NCBI GenBank assembly: GCA_023053685.1
Contig: JALIGW010000025.1
Span: forward strand, 10,247,953-10,311,952
Length of the DNA stretch: 64,000 nucleotides
Direction: 5' to 3'
From: Diadophis punctatus similis
Lineage: Eukaryota; Chordata; Lepidosauria; Squamata; Dipsadidae
The notes below the pieces were generated by a model that had not been told where the DNA came from, searched no databases, and was given only the letters and a program-made list of their open reading frames with translations. The position numbers and the translations under genes are program-made. Positions 22,100-31,404 of the stretch are shown piece after piece; the stretch's first letter is position 1, and every line of letters begins with the position of its first letter.

Positions 22100-22539
22100 A
22101 TACCCTAGCAGTAACAATGCCAGACCTGTAAGCAGCTGATAACTGGGTTTTAATTAGCTGGACTCAGGCCCACAAATGAGCTCCAAAAAGCACTGGTCAT
22201 GAAACAGATGCAATCCAGAATTAAACTTAGCGCTGGGAGCAGTCGCCTCCCAGCACGGTTATATAGGCAAGCCACGCCCTCCACTGGCGCAGGCCGTGCC
22301 TGGAAATTGCTCGCCCGACTCTGCATGATGGCACAGCTGATTGTCAGGCATCCCGGTGTACAGCTGAGCATCAGGCATCCCTGTTGTTTTGTGCTGGTCT
22401 CTGCCAGGCACACAGCTGATTGGTGCTCCAACGGGGCTTCTCTGGGGCATGGCAGCAGCCGCCAACATCACAAGCTTCCCCCACCACCACCACCAGGACC
22501 TGCCCCCCCCCCCAGTAAGGCAAACCCTGAGGTTTGACA
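22100..22539 (-). mobile_element. LTR (solo or fragment) of the degraded Gypsy family
   Basis: Read on the minus strand, it starts tgtcaaacctcagg at 22539 and has a TATA-like ctatataaccgtgctggg near 22255 followed by ggcgactgctcccagcgct. Similar blocks occur at 49660-49690 (cagcgctgggagcgtccgcc). The start is like those at 51021 and 52394. The 3' boundary is uncertain and no target duplication was found. Confidence 0.55.
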
Positions 22540-22584
22540 GCCACAGCTGGAAGTAGGTCTGCTTTTTAAGTAAGATAAAATAAC

Positions 22585-22700
22585 CTTGTGTGTGTATGTG
22601 TGTACATACACATACATATATACATGCACACATATATACATGCACATACATATGCTACATATATACATATACATTTACATACATTTGTATAAATACATGT
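22585..22700. repeat. Interrupted TG/CATA microsatellite
   Basis: Imperfect gtgtgtatg, acatac and atatac units. Confidence 0.85.
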
Positions 22701-22913
22701 ATATTAATCACAGACTATTTAAAATACAGAGGAAAAAAGAGTCTTTAGAGGTAACAAGGTTGATAGTATATGGTACACAGCTATTACAGAATCTAGTTGT
22801 TCTGCTTCAGACACTGTGAAGCCTCCTCCCAGATGGTAACAAAACCGCTCATGCATAGGATGTGTGGCATCCCTGACAATATTGCAGACCCTGGTCAGGC
22901 ATTGCTTATATGC

Positions 22914-23080
22914 CAGTGATGGCGAACCTTTTTTGGTTCACGTGCCAAAAGGGGGGAGCATGGGGGGTCGTGCGCACATATGCCCACACCCATAATTCCA
23001 TGAGCCCCCCCCATGCATGCATGCGTGACCCCCCCATTCCCGGCAGGTGATGGCATGCCTGTTTTTCGCTCTCCCCAGGC
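22914..23080 (+). mobile_element. hAT-type element, left part only
   Basis: It begins cagtgatggcgaaccttttt and continues ggttcacgtgccaaaagg, a terminus typical of vertebrate hAT non-autonomous elements. No matching right end or 8-bp duplication (ttatatgc) was found. Confidence 0.55.
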
Positions 23081-23420
23081 TTCAGAGCCTTTCTAGGAGC
23101 CTGGGGAGGGTGAAAACAGCCTTCCCCACCCCCCCAGAGGTCCTTCGGAGGCAGAAAATGGCCCATTTACCAACTTCCAGTTAAACCAGAAGGCCCAATT
23201 TTTTTGTTGTCACCAAGCTCCAGAGCCTTTCTAGGAGCCTGGAGAGGGCGAAAACAGCCTTTCCCGGAAGTTCCATTTGCCGACTTCAGGTTGGACCGCA
23301 AGTTCCATTTTTTGCTCTCCCCAGGCTTCAGAGCCTTTCTAGGAGCCTGGGGAGGGTGAAAACGGCCTTCCCCATCCACCCCGGAGGCCCTCCGGAGGCC
23401 AGAAATAGCCCGTTTCAAGT
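23068..23420. repeat. Three-copy tandem duplication, unit about 110-130 bp
   Basis: The block gagcctttctaggagcctgg recurs near 23095, 23226 and 23334. Each is followed by gagggtgaaaacagcc or a close variant. It may be part of the interior of the hAT-type element that starts at 22914. Confidence 0.85.
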
Positions 23421-23599
23421 TGGAAAGTTGAAGAGGATCCAAATTTAGAATTTAGTATCTGGTTTTAAATTGACATGAAGAGATTAGAAGATTAATTCAA
23501 ATCACTAGACTCAAATGACTGGCTGAACTAGATCTTGTCCTGAATATATTTGGGGAATTGCTCACTTCTTCTGTCAGTGATACTGTCGATATTAAGTCC

Positions 23600-23824
23600 T
23601 CGGACTTATGAAATAAATAAATAAATCCTCATTTGTTTACATCTCTAATATAAAAGTGCATCTTCTCTCAATGGAAGACAGAGTAAGAAAAAAAGATTGG
23701 AGAAAAGGAATGCACACATGCGTACAAGAACATATCAATCACGTGCTCAGGAATAAACCATTATATTAGATAGGGATGCATCTCCCTGCATATACATGTA
23801 ACAGGCAATAATCACACCGTGACA
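23600..23824 (-). mobile_element. Copia LTR fragment (diverged relative of the 54-56 kb element)
   Basis: On the minus strand from 23824 it reads tgtcacggtgtgattattgc and then cctgttacatgtatatgcag, ggagatgcatccctatct and ataatggtttattcctgagc. This closely follows the first 120 bp of the Copia LTR at 53917-54239. Similarity fades beyond about 23690, so it is a truncated or diverged solo LTR. Confidence 0.75.
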
Positions 23825-23974
23825 GAGATGCTCTTGGAGAAGCTTCGTAACCACTACATTCCAACACCATCCCGCATCGCAAAATGGTTGCCATCTGATT
23901 TAAAGATAAAATTCATGTGGCCACCATTTTGTGAACTGAGTTTAACTCTTGGACATAGACATGCAGTTTTCTTA

Positions 23975-24145
23975 GTAATAATACAGAAATGGTTTGCCAC
24001 TGCTGCCTTGTGTCTTCTCTACACCCCCCACTCCCCAACCCCCACAACATCCAGTCTGGCCTACAGCCCTGGAAATCTCTGGCGTTCTCCCATCCAAGTC
24101 CTAATGAAGCCCAATCTTGCTTAGCTTTTGTAAAATGGAAACAAA
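23975..24145 (-). mobile_element. 5S-rRNA-derived SINE
   Basis: The plus-strand text ggcctacagccctggaaat, gttctcccatccaagtccta and cccaatcttgcttagctttt is a diverged complement of 5S rRNA (around positions 40-120), so the head lies on the minus strand. Next to it, cagaaatggtttgccactgc also occurs, diverged, in the tRNA-headed SINE at 42805-43028, so the two seem to share a core. Confidence 0.65.
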
Positions 24146-25964
24146 GCATTGGGCTGTTAGAGCCAGCCACTATTTTGTTTTCCAAGAATGTCTGTGGATA
24201 CTACTGTATGTAGGGCTCAAAAGCTTTGTTAGATATGCTAGTTATGCCTGAGGCTGATACTCTGATTTGCAGTACGCTAGCTTCCCATTCTAATTTTAAA
24301 AAAAATCTAGAAAAGTAAAATTAAGTAGGACAGAGAGGTTTACAGGTGCAAAGATGTCGAGACGAACATTGTTATCCATGCACACTACACTGAGGACTCA
24401 GAACTACAGCTAAAAGTTTGCCCCTCAATTGACCCAATGCTGTTATCTTAAATTGGTGGCCACACAGATCTGGAAAGAGCGATTTTGCATGCAAGGGAAG
24501 CACCATAAATGATTCATTGTGCCCCGATTTCTCATATTTCCTGAGCGTGTAAAGAAACGGAGATTAGAAATAAAACGCAAGGTTTGCTATCTATGAGGGG
24601 CAAGCCTGGAGTACTGCTTCAAGTTTTCATATTAATTGATGGTTGTCAAATCCAGAAGCTAGAATAGGAATGTGTAGGAGACAAGAAAGAAGAGCAAACA
24701 GAAGCTGCAGTTACTCCTTAGACTGGCCTTAGTGGGGCATTTCCAATAAAGAAAATCACTCTAAAAGAGGTAAATGGCCAAGGGAAGGGAGCACAGATAC
24801 ATCAAAGAAGCATTCTGCAAATAAAAGACATTTCTGGCAGTCCAAAACAAAACTGCTAGAAAAAAATCAAGCCTCAGCCAAAGGATGAAGCCAGGGGCCA
24901 TATCCATGACTTTTGATGTGATTTTGTCTTACAAATATAACCATCAGTAATTTCATTAATCCAAGTTTCAAGATCCACAGGAACCACAGATCATAAATTA
25001 ACCACACTGGCCAAGTTCTCACAACACACTAGTTTCAAGTGTGGCTGACTAATTTGTAGTGTCACAGCATGACTGCGTTGTTTTAGAACTGGTGATGTAT
25101 TTTGGTCTACAAGGAAGGCAATGTAGAAACCACGACAGTGAAGGTCTTTAGGCTTCTTTACTATACATAGCAAAACTACTTGCATTTGAAGCTTGTATCT
25201 GTCAGGGTCAAGTTTCTTCTTAAGTTTCTTTCCCAGGGAATATTCCCTTCTCCTAAATGCTTAACTTTCTCTGCACTCCATCTCCTTTCGCTGCTTCTGA
25301 AATTATCAAGGGAGAGTAAAAGGGAGGAATGTTCTGGATTTATGACCGGGGGTGCTCATGACCACTCATCTCCTTTTCTTGGATTTCCTCAGCTGATCAC
25401 TGTTTGCATCTCCTCTCTTGGTGGAAGAACCTCTACTATTTCTTCTAGGGCTTGTCCAAAGACAGCCATCTCCCTCTTTCCTGTCTTTCTTGAGTGAAGA
25501 TATCATCTGTCTGGGATTTCACTTCTCTTCCTCCACTAAAGCCACCCACAGACTTTTCTTCTCATTCTTTGCCTGGGTGCTCTACACACTCATTCAATTG
25601 ACATTCTCAACAACATTCTTTGTTTTTCTCATTTTTCTCTCCTTGTTTTCTCTCCTCTCTCTGTCTCCGGTTTAGAGTCCGGGTGGTAGCATGTTCACTC
25701 ATCAAGAGGTGGGCGTCCTTCCAGGGCTGTAGTCTCCAATACCTGCATATCGGGTTTTGGGCCTGCTGTTTCTACTTCTGCCCATCACAGCCCTGACTAG
25801 TAACTAGGTCAGCTCATTAGTCCTGGTGACAGCACAGCTGCCCTTCAAAGACAGAACTGAGCTTCTTTTCCCCTTTTTTCTCTCCTTTTGTAACTCGCAC
25901 CAGCACAACAGCAACCACATCAGATTGCTAAAAATTCATACGCCACATGTAGTTCAAAATACTA
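24146..25964. other. No gene recognised
   Basis: About 1.8 kb with no recognised repeat or exon. The open frames at 25180-25675 have a low-complexity Ser/Leu/Phe composition and no domain. Confidence 0.45.
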
Positions 25965-26021
25965 TACAGGTAGTCTTTGACTTAAAACCACGCTTGAGCC
26001 TGAAATTTCTGTTAAGTGAAA

Positions 26022-26026
26022 CATTT
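26022..26026. repeat. Gypsy target-site duplication, left copy
   Basis: cattt, repeated at 31805-31809 after the 3' LTR. Gypsy-group integrases usually duplicate 4-6 bp. Confidence 0.85.
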
Positions 26027-26332
26027 TGTTGTGCCTTGGCCGCGTCCGGCGCCGAGTCTGGAGGATCCGGAGGACGCGGAGCCGCTCATGGTGCAGCAGT
26101 ACCAGCCGATGTGCCTGGCACCAGAGACGGCTGGTGATGAGGACTCGGTGCCAGAGCAGGACGATCTCCCAGGACCTTCTGCACCTGCGCAGCAGAGTTC
26201 TTCATCAGGAGATGAAGAACTCATGCTGAATGCCAGAGCACGCAGAGCAGCCAGAAGACAGGACTGGCTGAGTAAGCGTCGGTCCAATAGGAGGAAGCAG
26301 TGAGGGCTAATTGGGCCACGCCCTTCAGTGGC

Positions 26333-26339
26333 TATATTA
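26333..26339 (+). promoter_or_regulatory. Probable LTR TATA box
   Basis: tatatta within gtggctatattaggcc. A start site about 25-30 bp downstream would fall near 26360-26367, at the beginning of the segment complementary to the primer site. The same box is in the 3' LTR at 31434-31440. Position is inference. Confidence 0.6.
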
Positions 26340-26362
26340 GGCCATGGTAATTAGTGCTCATT

Positions 26363-26373
26363 GCTGAGAACAA
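26363..26373 (+). promoter_or_regulatory. Putative self-primer: predicted 5' end of the Gypsy RNA
   Basis: gctgagaacaa is the perfect reverse complement of ttgttctcagc at 26706-26716. It starts 30 bp after the TATA box, so it could be the first 11 nt of the transcript. In fission-yeast Tf1 the first 11 nt of the mRNA are the primer for reverse transcription. The next bases on either side do not pair. Confidence 0.65.
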
Positions 26374-26705
26374 CAATTCACTGACCGCAGCAAATCCAGA
26401 GTTTCGTTTCTACGTCTGTTTGGGAATCTTATCACCAGCTTCTGCCAGCTTTATTCCGGGAAGCCAGCCAAGTTGTTCAGATAAGAATTAATGAGTCTTG
26501 CTTTGAACTTTTGTCTGTGTGCTATTTAACCCTCACGTAACCCAAAGAACCTTATTCCTGAAGACTTTCCGTTTGTGTTGTTTTGGACTTCTAAACCCTC
26601 TGAGTTTTACTAAGAAACTTTATTAGTAAAAGGAACCTTTTTGTTTGCCTCCCAACGACTGTGTGTGTGTGTTTCTGGGGGGTTGCGGTGCTGGGTCACA
26701 ACAGT

Positions 26706-26716
26706 TTGTTCTCAGC
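26706..26716 (+). promoter_or_regulatory. Putative primer-binding site (self-priming type)
   Basis: ttgttctcagc lies 2 nt after the LTR end (26703). It does not begin with the TGG complementary to a tRNA CCA end, but pairs over 11 of 11 nt with 26363-26373. The two spacer nucleotides (gt) would give the cDNA end two extra bases, as expected before integrase 3' processing. Confidence 0.65.
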
Positions 26717-26749
26717 CCAAACTGACCACACACAAGCCCAGATTGCATC

Positions 26750-27706
26750 ATGGAGCAGCTTCAGGACGAGAATGCTCAACTTCGGCAGCAGCTGGCAATC
26801 ATGAACGCTCAGTTAACAAGGCAGCAAAATCAGTTGGCAGCTGCTCCTGCGTTGGCCCCAGCCCAACGGACACGCTGCCCGATAGCCATGCCGGATAAGT
26901 TCCATGGTGACGAGGCTATGTTCCCGGCGTTTCTGGGCCAGTGCCAGTTGTTCATGTCTCTGAGGCCAGAGGATTTCCCCCACGACCGGGACAAGGTGGG
27001 GTTTGTAATTAGCCTGCTGTCTGGAAATGCAGCACGTTGGGCCACCCCTCTACTGGTCCAGAACAGTCCCCTCCTCCAGGACTTTGGGCGTTTCTGCACT
27101 CATTTGGAGGAGATGTTCGCGGATCCAATTAAGGCCCAGACAGCGTGCAGGCAATTAAGGCAGCTGAGGCAAGGCCGGAGACCACTCAGGGAATACATCA
27201 GTGAGTTCCGTCTCCTCAGCCAAGACTCGGCCTGGAATGAGGCAGCGTTGTTGGATGCCTTCCAGGAGGGCTTGGCAGACAGCATCCAGGATGAGCTGGC
27301 ACGCGTGGACATTCCTGCAACCACCCAAGAACTGGTGCGGCTCTGCTTGAAAATTGATGCCCGGTTGCAAGCGAGGAACGCACGCCGTGCTGCTCCGGCG
27401 CCTCTCGCGCCACCTGACGTCCCCGCTGTTCTGGCTCCACGTCGCGCTGCTCAGGCACCTCCTGTTCCCCGTGGACTTCCGTCGGCCCCGGCTCCCCGTG
27501 ACGAGCCTATGGACCTTGGCGCTGTTCGGCCCCGCTTGACCGGCGCGGAAAAGGACAGACGCAGGGCAGGGGGGTTGTGTTTGTATTGCGGCGACCCGGG
27601 CCATTTCGCTCGCTCGTGCCCTAGGAAGGGTCGGGGGCCCACCGCTTCTGGTCCTGCTCCACCGTCCCAGCCATCGCCGTCGGGAAACGGCCAGCGCCCG
27701 GCCTAG
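26750..27706 (+). CDS. gag: Gypsy Gag polyprotein
   Basis: Gag assembles the cytoplasmic virus-like particle and packages RNA. The frame has 318 residues from ATG at 26750 (atcATGG, good context) to a TAG at 27704. The N terminus (about 1-35) is a Glu/Gln/Leu-rich heptad stretch (LQDENAQLRQQL) likely to form a coiled coil. The capsid-like region (about 45-200) has MPDKFHGDEAMFPAFLGQC, GNAARWATPLL and LREYISEFRLLS blocks like the retrotransposon Gag family. A Pro/Ala-rich linker follows, then one CCHC zinc knuckle, CLYCGDPGHFARSC, at about 278-291. This capsid-knuckle order is that of Sushi elements and PEG10/RTL1. The heptamer GGGAAAC near the end of gag allows passage into pol. No stop or frame damage is seen. 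Confidence 0.93.
   Translation: MEQLQDENAQLRQQLAIMNAQLTRQQNQLAAAPALAPAQRTRCPIAMPDKFHGDEAMFPAFLGQCQLFMSLRPEDFPHDRDKVGFVISLLSGNAARWATPLLVQNSPLLQDFGRFCTHLEEMFADPIKAQTACRQLRQLRQGRRPLREYISEFRLLSQDSAWNEAALLDAFQEGLADSIQDELARVDIPATTQELVRLCLKIDARLQARNARRAAPAPLAPPDVPAVLAPRRAAQAPPVPRGLPSAPAPRDEPMDLGAVRPRLTGAEKDRRRAGGLCLYCGDPGHFARSCPRKGRGPTASGPAPPSQPSPSGNGQRPA
27682..27688 (+). other. -1 ribosomal frameshift site GGGAAAC
   Basis: The gag frame reads it as G GGA AAC, the canonical X XXY YYZ phasing. A slip of -1 enters a frame that stays open into protease. GGGAAAC is also the slippery heptamer of mammalian PEG10. The gag stop is 16 nt downstream. The GC-rich sequence after it (gcgcccggcctagcgg) could fold, but I did not model a pseudoknot. 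Confidence 0.85.
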
Positions 27707-30700
27707 CGGAGACGCTGGGTCGGGCATGCACACCGAAGGACTCCGGCTCAGCTGACGTGGATCCCGGTCCTCCGCGGCATCTGCTCTTGGACACCAAGGT
27801 CTTTATTGACCACCGGGACCGCGGCGTCTCCGCACACGCTTTGGTGGACTCCGGGGCAACCACCAATTTCATTGACGAGGCGTTCGCCCAGCATCTTGCC
27901 GTTCCCCTGTGCCCCGTGGACCCGCCGATGAGGGTGGAAACAATCGATGGCCGGGTGTTGCTGTCCGGTCCGATTAAGGCCATCACACAGCCGGTGCGCC
28001 TTTGCATTGGACGGCACGAGGAGGCCATCCAGTTTTACGTGACGTCGGGACTCCATTTCCCTTTGGTTCTCGGACTGGCGTGGCTGCGCACCCACGACCC
28101 TCAGGTTGTATGGTCCCAGAACTTCATTGCCTTCCCGAGTCTCCAGTGTGTGGACCATACGCGCCAGGTTTGTGCGGGCGCGGTACCTGACCCTCCGGAC
28201 ATTTCACTCCCAGCTGAGTTTGCAGACTTCGCTGACGTGTTTAGCGAAAAGGAGGCGGACCAGTTGCCCCCGCACCGGCCCTACGATTGCCCTGTGGATC
28301 TGATTCCCAACGCTCCGCTCCCTGTGGGCCGCCTCTATTCCATGTCAGAACCCGAACTGGCCGCACTGCGGGACTTTATCGATAAAAACCTGGCCAGGGG
28401 TTTCATCCGACCCTCCTCATCGCCCTTGTCTGCCCCCGTCCTCTTCGTCAAGAAGAAAACCGGGGACTTGCGCCTGTGCTGCGATTATCGCAAGTTGAAT
28501 GCCATCACAGTGCGTAACCGGTACCCGTTGCCCCTCATCCCGGAGTTGATGGAACGCCTCCGCTCGGCGACCATCTTCACCAAATTGGACTTACGTGGCG
28601 CTTACAATTTGGTGCGTGTTCGTGAGGGGGACGAGTGGAAGACGGCGTTCGGAACCCGCTACGGTCATTTTGAGTATATGGTCATGCCGTTCGGCTTGAC
28701 CAACGCTCCGGCTGTGTTCCAGCATTTCATGAACGACATCTTTAGAGATTTGCTGGACCAGTTCGTTGTCGTGTACCTGGACGATATTATGATTTATTCT
28801 ACGTCCCGGAGCAGCCACATCCAACATATCCGTCAAGTCCTGCAGCGGTTGAGAGACCACCAGCTATACGCGAAATTAGAGAAATGCCAGTTTTTTCAGA
28901 CGACTGTGGATTTCCTGGGCCATCGGATTTCGCCAGAAGGCATCGCCATGGACCGGGGCAAGGTCGAGGCCCTGAAAACCTGGCAACCCCCGCGCCGGGT
29001 GAAGGACGTTCAGCGACTCCTGGGGTTCGCAAATTATTATAGGACCTTCATCCCGGGGTTCGCCACTCTGACCGCGCCTCTCACTCGACTCCTGCAGAAA
29101 CAAGTCCCTTTCCGGTGGGGCGATTCCGAACAGGAGGCGTTCAAGATCCTCACGGATGCCTTCATGCAGGAGCCGATCCTCAAGCACCCAGACCCTCACC
29201 GCCCTTTTGTTGTGGAGGCGGACGCGTCCGACATTGCCGTGGGCGCCGTCTTGCTCCAGACCCGGGAAGATGGCGGCCATCTCTTCCCTTGCGCTTATTA
29301 TTCCCGGAAATTAACCTCGTCGGAGCGCAATTATACGATCTGGGAGAAGGAGTTGCTGGCCATCAAGGCGGCTTTCGAGACCTGGCGGCACCACCTCGAG
29401 GGGGCTCGTCATCAAGTGGAGGTGCGCACAGACCATAAGAACCTGGAGTTCTTGCAGACGGCCAGGAAGCTCAACCAGCGCCAGATACGCTGGTCGTTCT
29501 TTTTCTCCCGCTTCAATTTTCGCATTACGTACATCCCGAGTGGCCGGAATCAGCAGGCGGACGCGCTGTCCCGCAAGCCGGAATACGCCCAAGCCCAGGA
29601 ACCGCTGCCACCCCGGACGGTCCTGCCCGTCGAGTCCTTTGCAGCTACCCAGGATCCCGTGGACCTCCGAGGACAGATCCGGGAGGCGCAGCGACACGAC
29701 GCCTATGCGGCACAACGGAGGCAGGAGATAGGGCCTGAGTCCCCTTGGACGTTTTCGGACGACCTCCTCCGTTTCCGGGACCTGCTCTACGTTCCTGCCG
29801 GTCCGCTCCGTGGCCTGATCCTGCAGCAGTGCCACGACAGCCCTGTGGCTGGCCACTTCGGCCTTTTCAAGACTCTGAACCTGGTGGCTCGGACTTTTTG
29901 GTGGCCCCGACTCCGTGATGACGTCCAGGCCTATGTGACGTCTTGTGTTCGCTGTCGCCAGGCCAAGTACGCCCCTGGAGCGCCGCCGGGCCTGCTGCAG
30001 CCCTTGCCGACGCCTGAGAGACCCTGGGGGGCCGTCTCTATGGACTTCCTCACGGACTTGCCCCCGTCCGCCGGCTTCACGACCGTGTTCGTAGTGGTCG
30101 ATATGCTGACCAAAATGGCACATTTCATCCCCTGTCGCGGGTTGCCGACAGCTCGTGCCACGGCCCGCATGTTTATCCAGCATGTTTTCCGCCTGCATGG
30201 TCTGCCGGATCGGGTCGTGTCGGATCGGGGAGCCCAGTTCACGGCCCAGTTCTGGAAGGGTCTGATGGCGGCCCTGGAGGTCCAAGTCTGCCTCTCGTCA
30301 GCGCATCATCCGGAGACTGACGGGGGCACTGAAAAAGTCATCGGCATCCTTGAACAGTACCTGCGCTGTTTTGTCAACCAGCAGCAGGACAACTGGGCGG
30401 AATACCTTGCCGTGGCCGAGTTTGCTTTTAACAACTCTCAGCACACCTCCACGCACGCCTCTCCGTTCCTCGCCAACTTTGGTTACCACCCCCGTTTCTT
30501 CCCGCTCACGCTCCTAGACTCTCCTGTTCCTGTGGCAGAGGAATTCCTGTCCGAGCTCCAGGCCGTTCACCAACTGGTCAAACGCTCGTTGAATAAAGCC
30601 AAGGAAGATTACAAGAGGGTCGCGGACCGCTCCCGGCGAGCAACTCCACCTCTGGCGGTCGGGGATCGTGTCTGGCTGTCCACGAAGCATCTCCCCTCCG

Positions 30701-31404
30701 ACCGACCGGCTCGCAAGCTTGACCACCGCTTCTTGGGTCCGTTCCCGGTGGAAGCGGTCATTAACCCCGTGGCCTACCGGTTGACGTTGCCCCGCTCTCT
30801 CAGGATCCACCCCGTCTTCCATCGGTCCCTCCTTGTTCCCGAACGTCCTGCCTGTCCGCTCCGCCCTCCCGCTCCGCCTCAGCCTGTGAACCGCACTCCC
30901 GCTGACCCACCCGAATACGAAGTTGCCAGTATTCGGGATTCCCGCTGGATGAAGGGCCGGTTCCAGTACCTCATTGAGTGGAAGGGGTACGGCCCTGAAG
31001 ACTTCACATGGGAGGATGCGACCGCCGTGCATGCTCCGGATCTGGTCCGGGCCTTCCACGCTCAATTCCCGTCCCGGCCGCATCCGGACCGACAGACCCG
31101 GGGGAAGGGCCCTGCGGTGAGGGATAGTGTTGTGCCTTGGCCGCGTCCGGCGCCGAGTCTGGAGGATCCGGAGGACGCGGAGCCGCTCATGGTGCAGCAG
31201 TACCAGCCTATGTGCCTGGCACCAGAGACGGCTGGTGATGAGGACTCGGTGCCAGAGCAGGACGATCTCCCAGGACCTTCTGCACCTGCGCAGCAGAGTT
31301 CTTCATCAGGAGATGAAGAACTCATGCTGAATGCCAGAGCACGCAGAGCAGCCAGAAGACAGGACTGGCTGAGTAAGCGTCGGTCCAATAGGAGGAAGCA
31401 GTGA
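27688..31404 (+). CDS. pol: Gypsy Pol polyprotein (PR-RT-RNase H-IN-chromodomain)
   Basis: Made by -1 frameshifting from gag; about 1,238 residues follow the slip. In order: aspartic protease with ALVDSGATTNFI (D at nt 27847); RT with RKLNAITVRNRYPLPLIPEL, LDLRGAYNLVRV, MPFGLTNAPAVFQ and the catalytic YLDDIMIYS (about nt 28775); RNase H with VEADASDIAVGAVL and ERNYTIWEKELLA; integrase with the zinc-binding H-H-C-C region (ending CVRCRQAK), SMDFLTDLP (first catalytic D), SDRGAQFTAQFW (second D) and HHPETDGGTEKV (catalytic E); a GPY/F module (RFLGPFPVEAVINPVAYRL); and a chromodomain (about nt 30915-31070, YLIEWKGYGPEDFTWED) that may direct integration to modified histones. The last 92 codons lie in the 3' LTR and add an acidic, then strongly basic tail. 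All catalytic residues I can check are present. It lies in one open frame. Confidence 0.93.
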   Translation, partial: RPAPGLAETLGRACTPKDSGSADVDPGPPRHLLLDTKVFIDHRDRGVSAHALVDSGATTNFIDEAFAQHLAVPLCPVDPPMRVETIDGRVLLSGPIKAITQPVRLCIGRHEEAIQFYVTSGLHFPLVLGLAWLRTHDPQVVWSQNFIAFPSLQCVDHTRQVCAGAVPDPPDISLPAEFADFADVFSEKEADQLPPHRPYDCPVDLIPNAPLPVGRLYSMSEPELAALRDFIDKNLARGFIRPSSSPLSAPVLFVKKKTGDLRLCCDYRKLNAITVRNRYPLPLIPELMERLRSATIFTKLDLRGAYNLVRVREGDEWKTAFGTRYGHFEYMVMPFGLTNAPAVFQHFMNDIFRDLLDQFVVVYLDDIMIYSTSRSSHIQHIRQVLQRLRDHQLYAKLEKCQFFQTTVDFLGHRISPEGIAMDRGKVEALKTWQPPRRVKDVQRLLGFANYYRTFIPGFATLTAPLTRLLQKQVPFRWGDSEQEAFKILTDAFMQEPILKHPDPHRPFVVEADASDIAVGAVLLQTREDGGHLFPCAYYSRKLTSSERNYTIWEKELLAIKAAFETWRHHLEGARHQVEVRTDHKNLEFLQTARKLNQRQIRWSFFFSRFNFRITYIPSGRNQQADALSRKPEYAQAQEPLPPRTVLPVESFAATQDPVDLRGQIREAQRHDAYAAQRRQEIGPESPWTFSDDLLRFRDLLYVPAGPLRGLILQQCHDSPVAGHFGLFKTLNLVARTFWWPRLRDDVQAYVTSCVRCRQAKYAPGAPPGLLQPLPTPERPWGAVSMDFLTDLPPSAGFTTVFVVVDMLTKMAHFIPCRGLPTARATARMFIQHVFRLHGLPDRVVSDRGAQFTAQFWKGLMAALEVQVCLSSAHHPETDGGTEKVIGILEQYLRCFVNQQQDNWAEYLAVAEFAFNNSQHTSTHASPFLANFGYHPRFFPLTLLDSPVPVAEEFLSELQAVHQLVKRSLNKAKEDYKRVADRSRRATPPLAVGDRVWLSTKHLPSDRPARKLDHRFLGPFPVEAVINPVAYRLTLPRSLRIHPVFHRSLLVPERPACPLRPPAPPQPVNRTPADPPEYEVASIRDSRWMKGRFQYLIEWKGYGPEDFTWEDATAVHAPDLVRAFHAQFPSRPHPDRQTRGKGPAVRDSVVPWPRPAPSLEDPEDAEPLMVQQYQPMCLAPETAGDEDSVPEQDDLPGPSAPAQQSSSSGDEELMLNARARRAARRQDWLSKRRSNRRKQ
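31119..31127 (+). promoter_or_regulatory. Possible polypurine tract
   Basis: The purine-rich gagggatag abuts the 3' LTR, with gggggaaggg slightly upstream (31100-31109). Plus-strand DNA synthesis would start here. It is weak compared with typical tracts and lies inside pol. Confidence 0.35.

Larger units (their letters stand above)
26027..26703 (+). repeat. Gypsy 5' LTR, 677 bp
   Basis: Begins tgttgtgccttggccgc, ends gctgggtcacaaca. It contains a short open frame (ending near 26303) equal to the pol tail in the 3' LTR, a TATA-like box at 26333, and the 11-nt segment complementary to the primer site at 26363. Confidence 0.95.

Noticed and set aside
24058..24140. 5S rRNA gene
   Set aside because: Too diverged and incomplete; joined to a SINE core.
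26016..26303. Independent small gene in the 5' LTR
   Set aside because: It is the LTR copy of the pol C-terminal tail and begins in the host miniature element; no separate start context is evident.
29311..30285. A 324-codon minus-strand frame opposite Gypsy pol
   Set aside because: A shadow of the GC-rich pol frame; the plus-strand frame holds all domain motifs.
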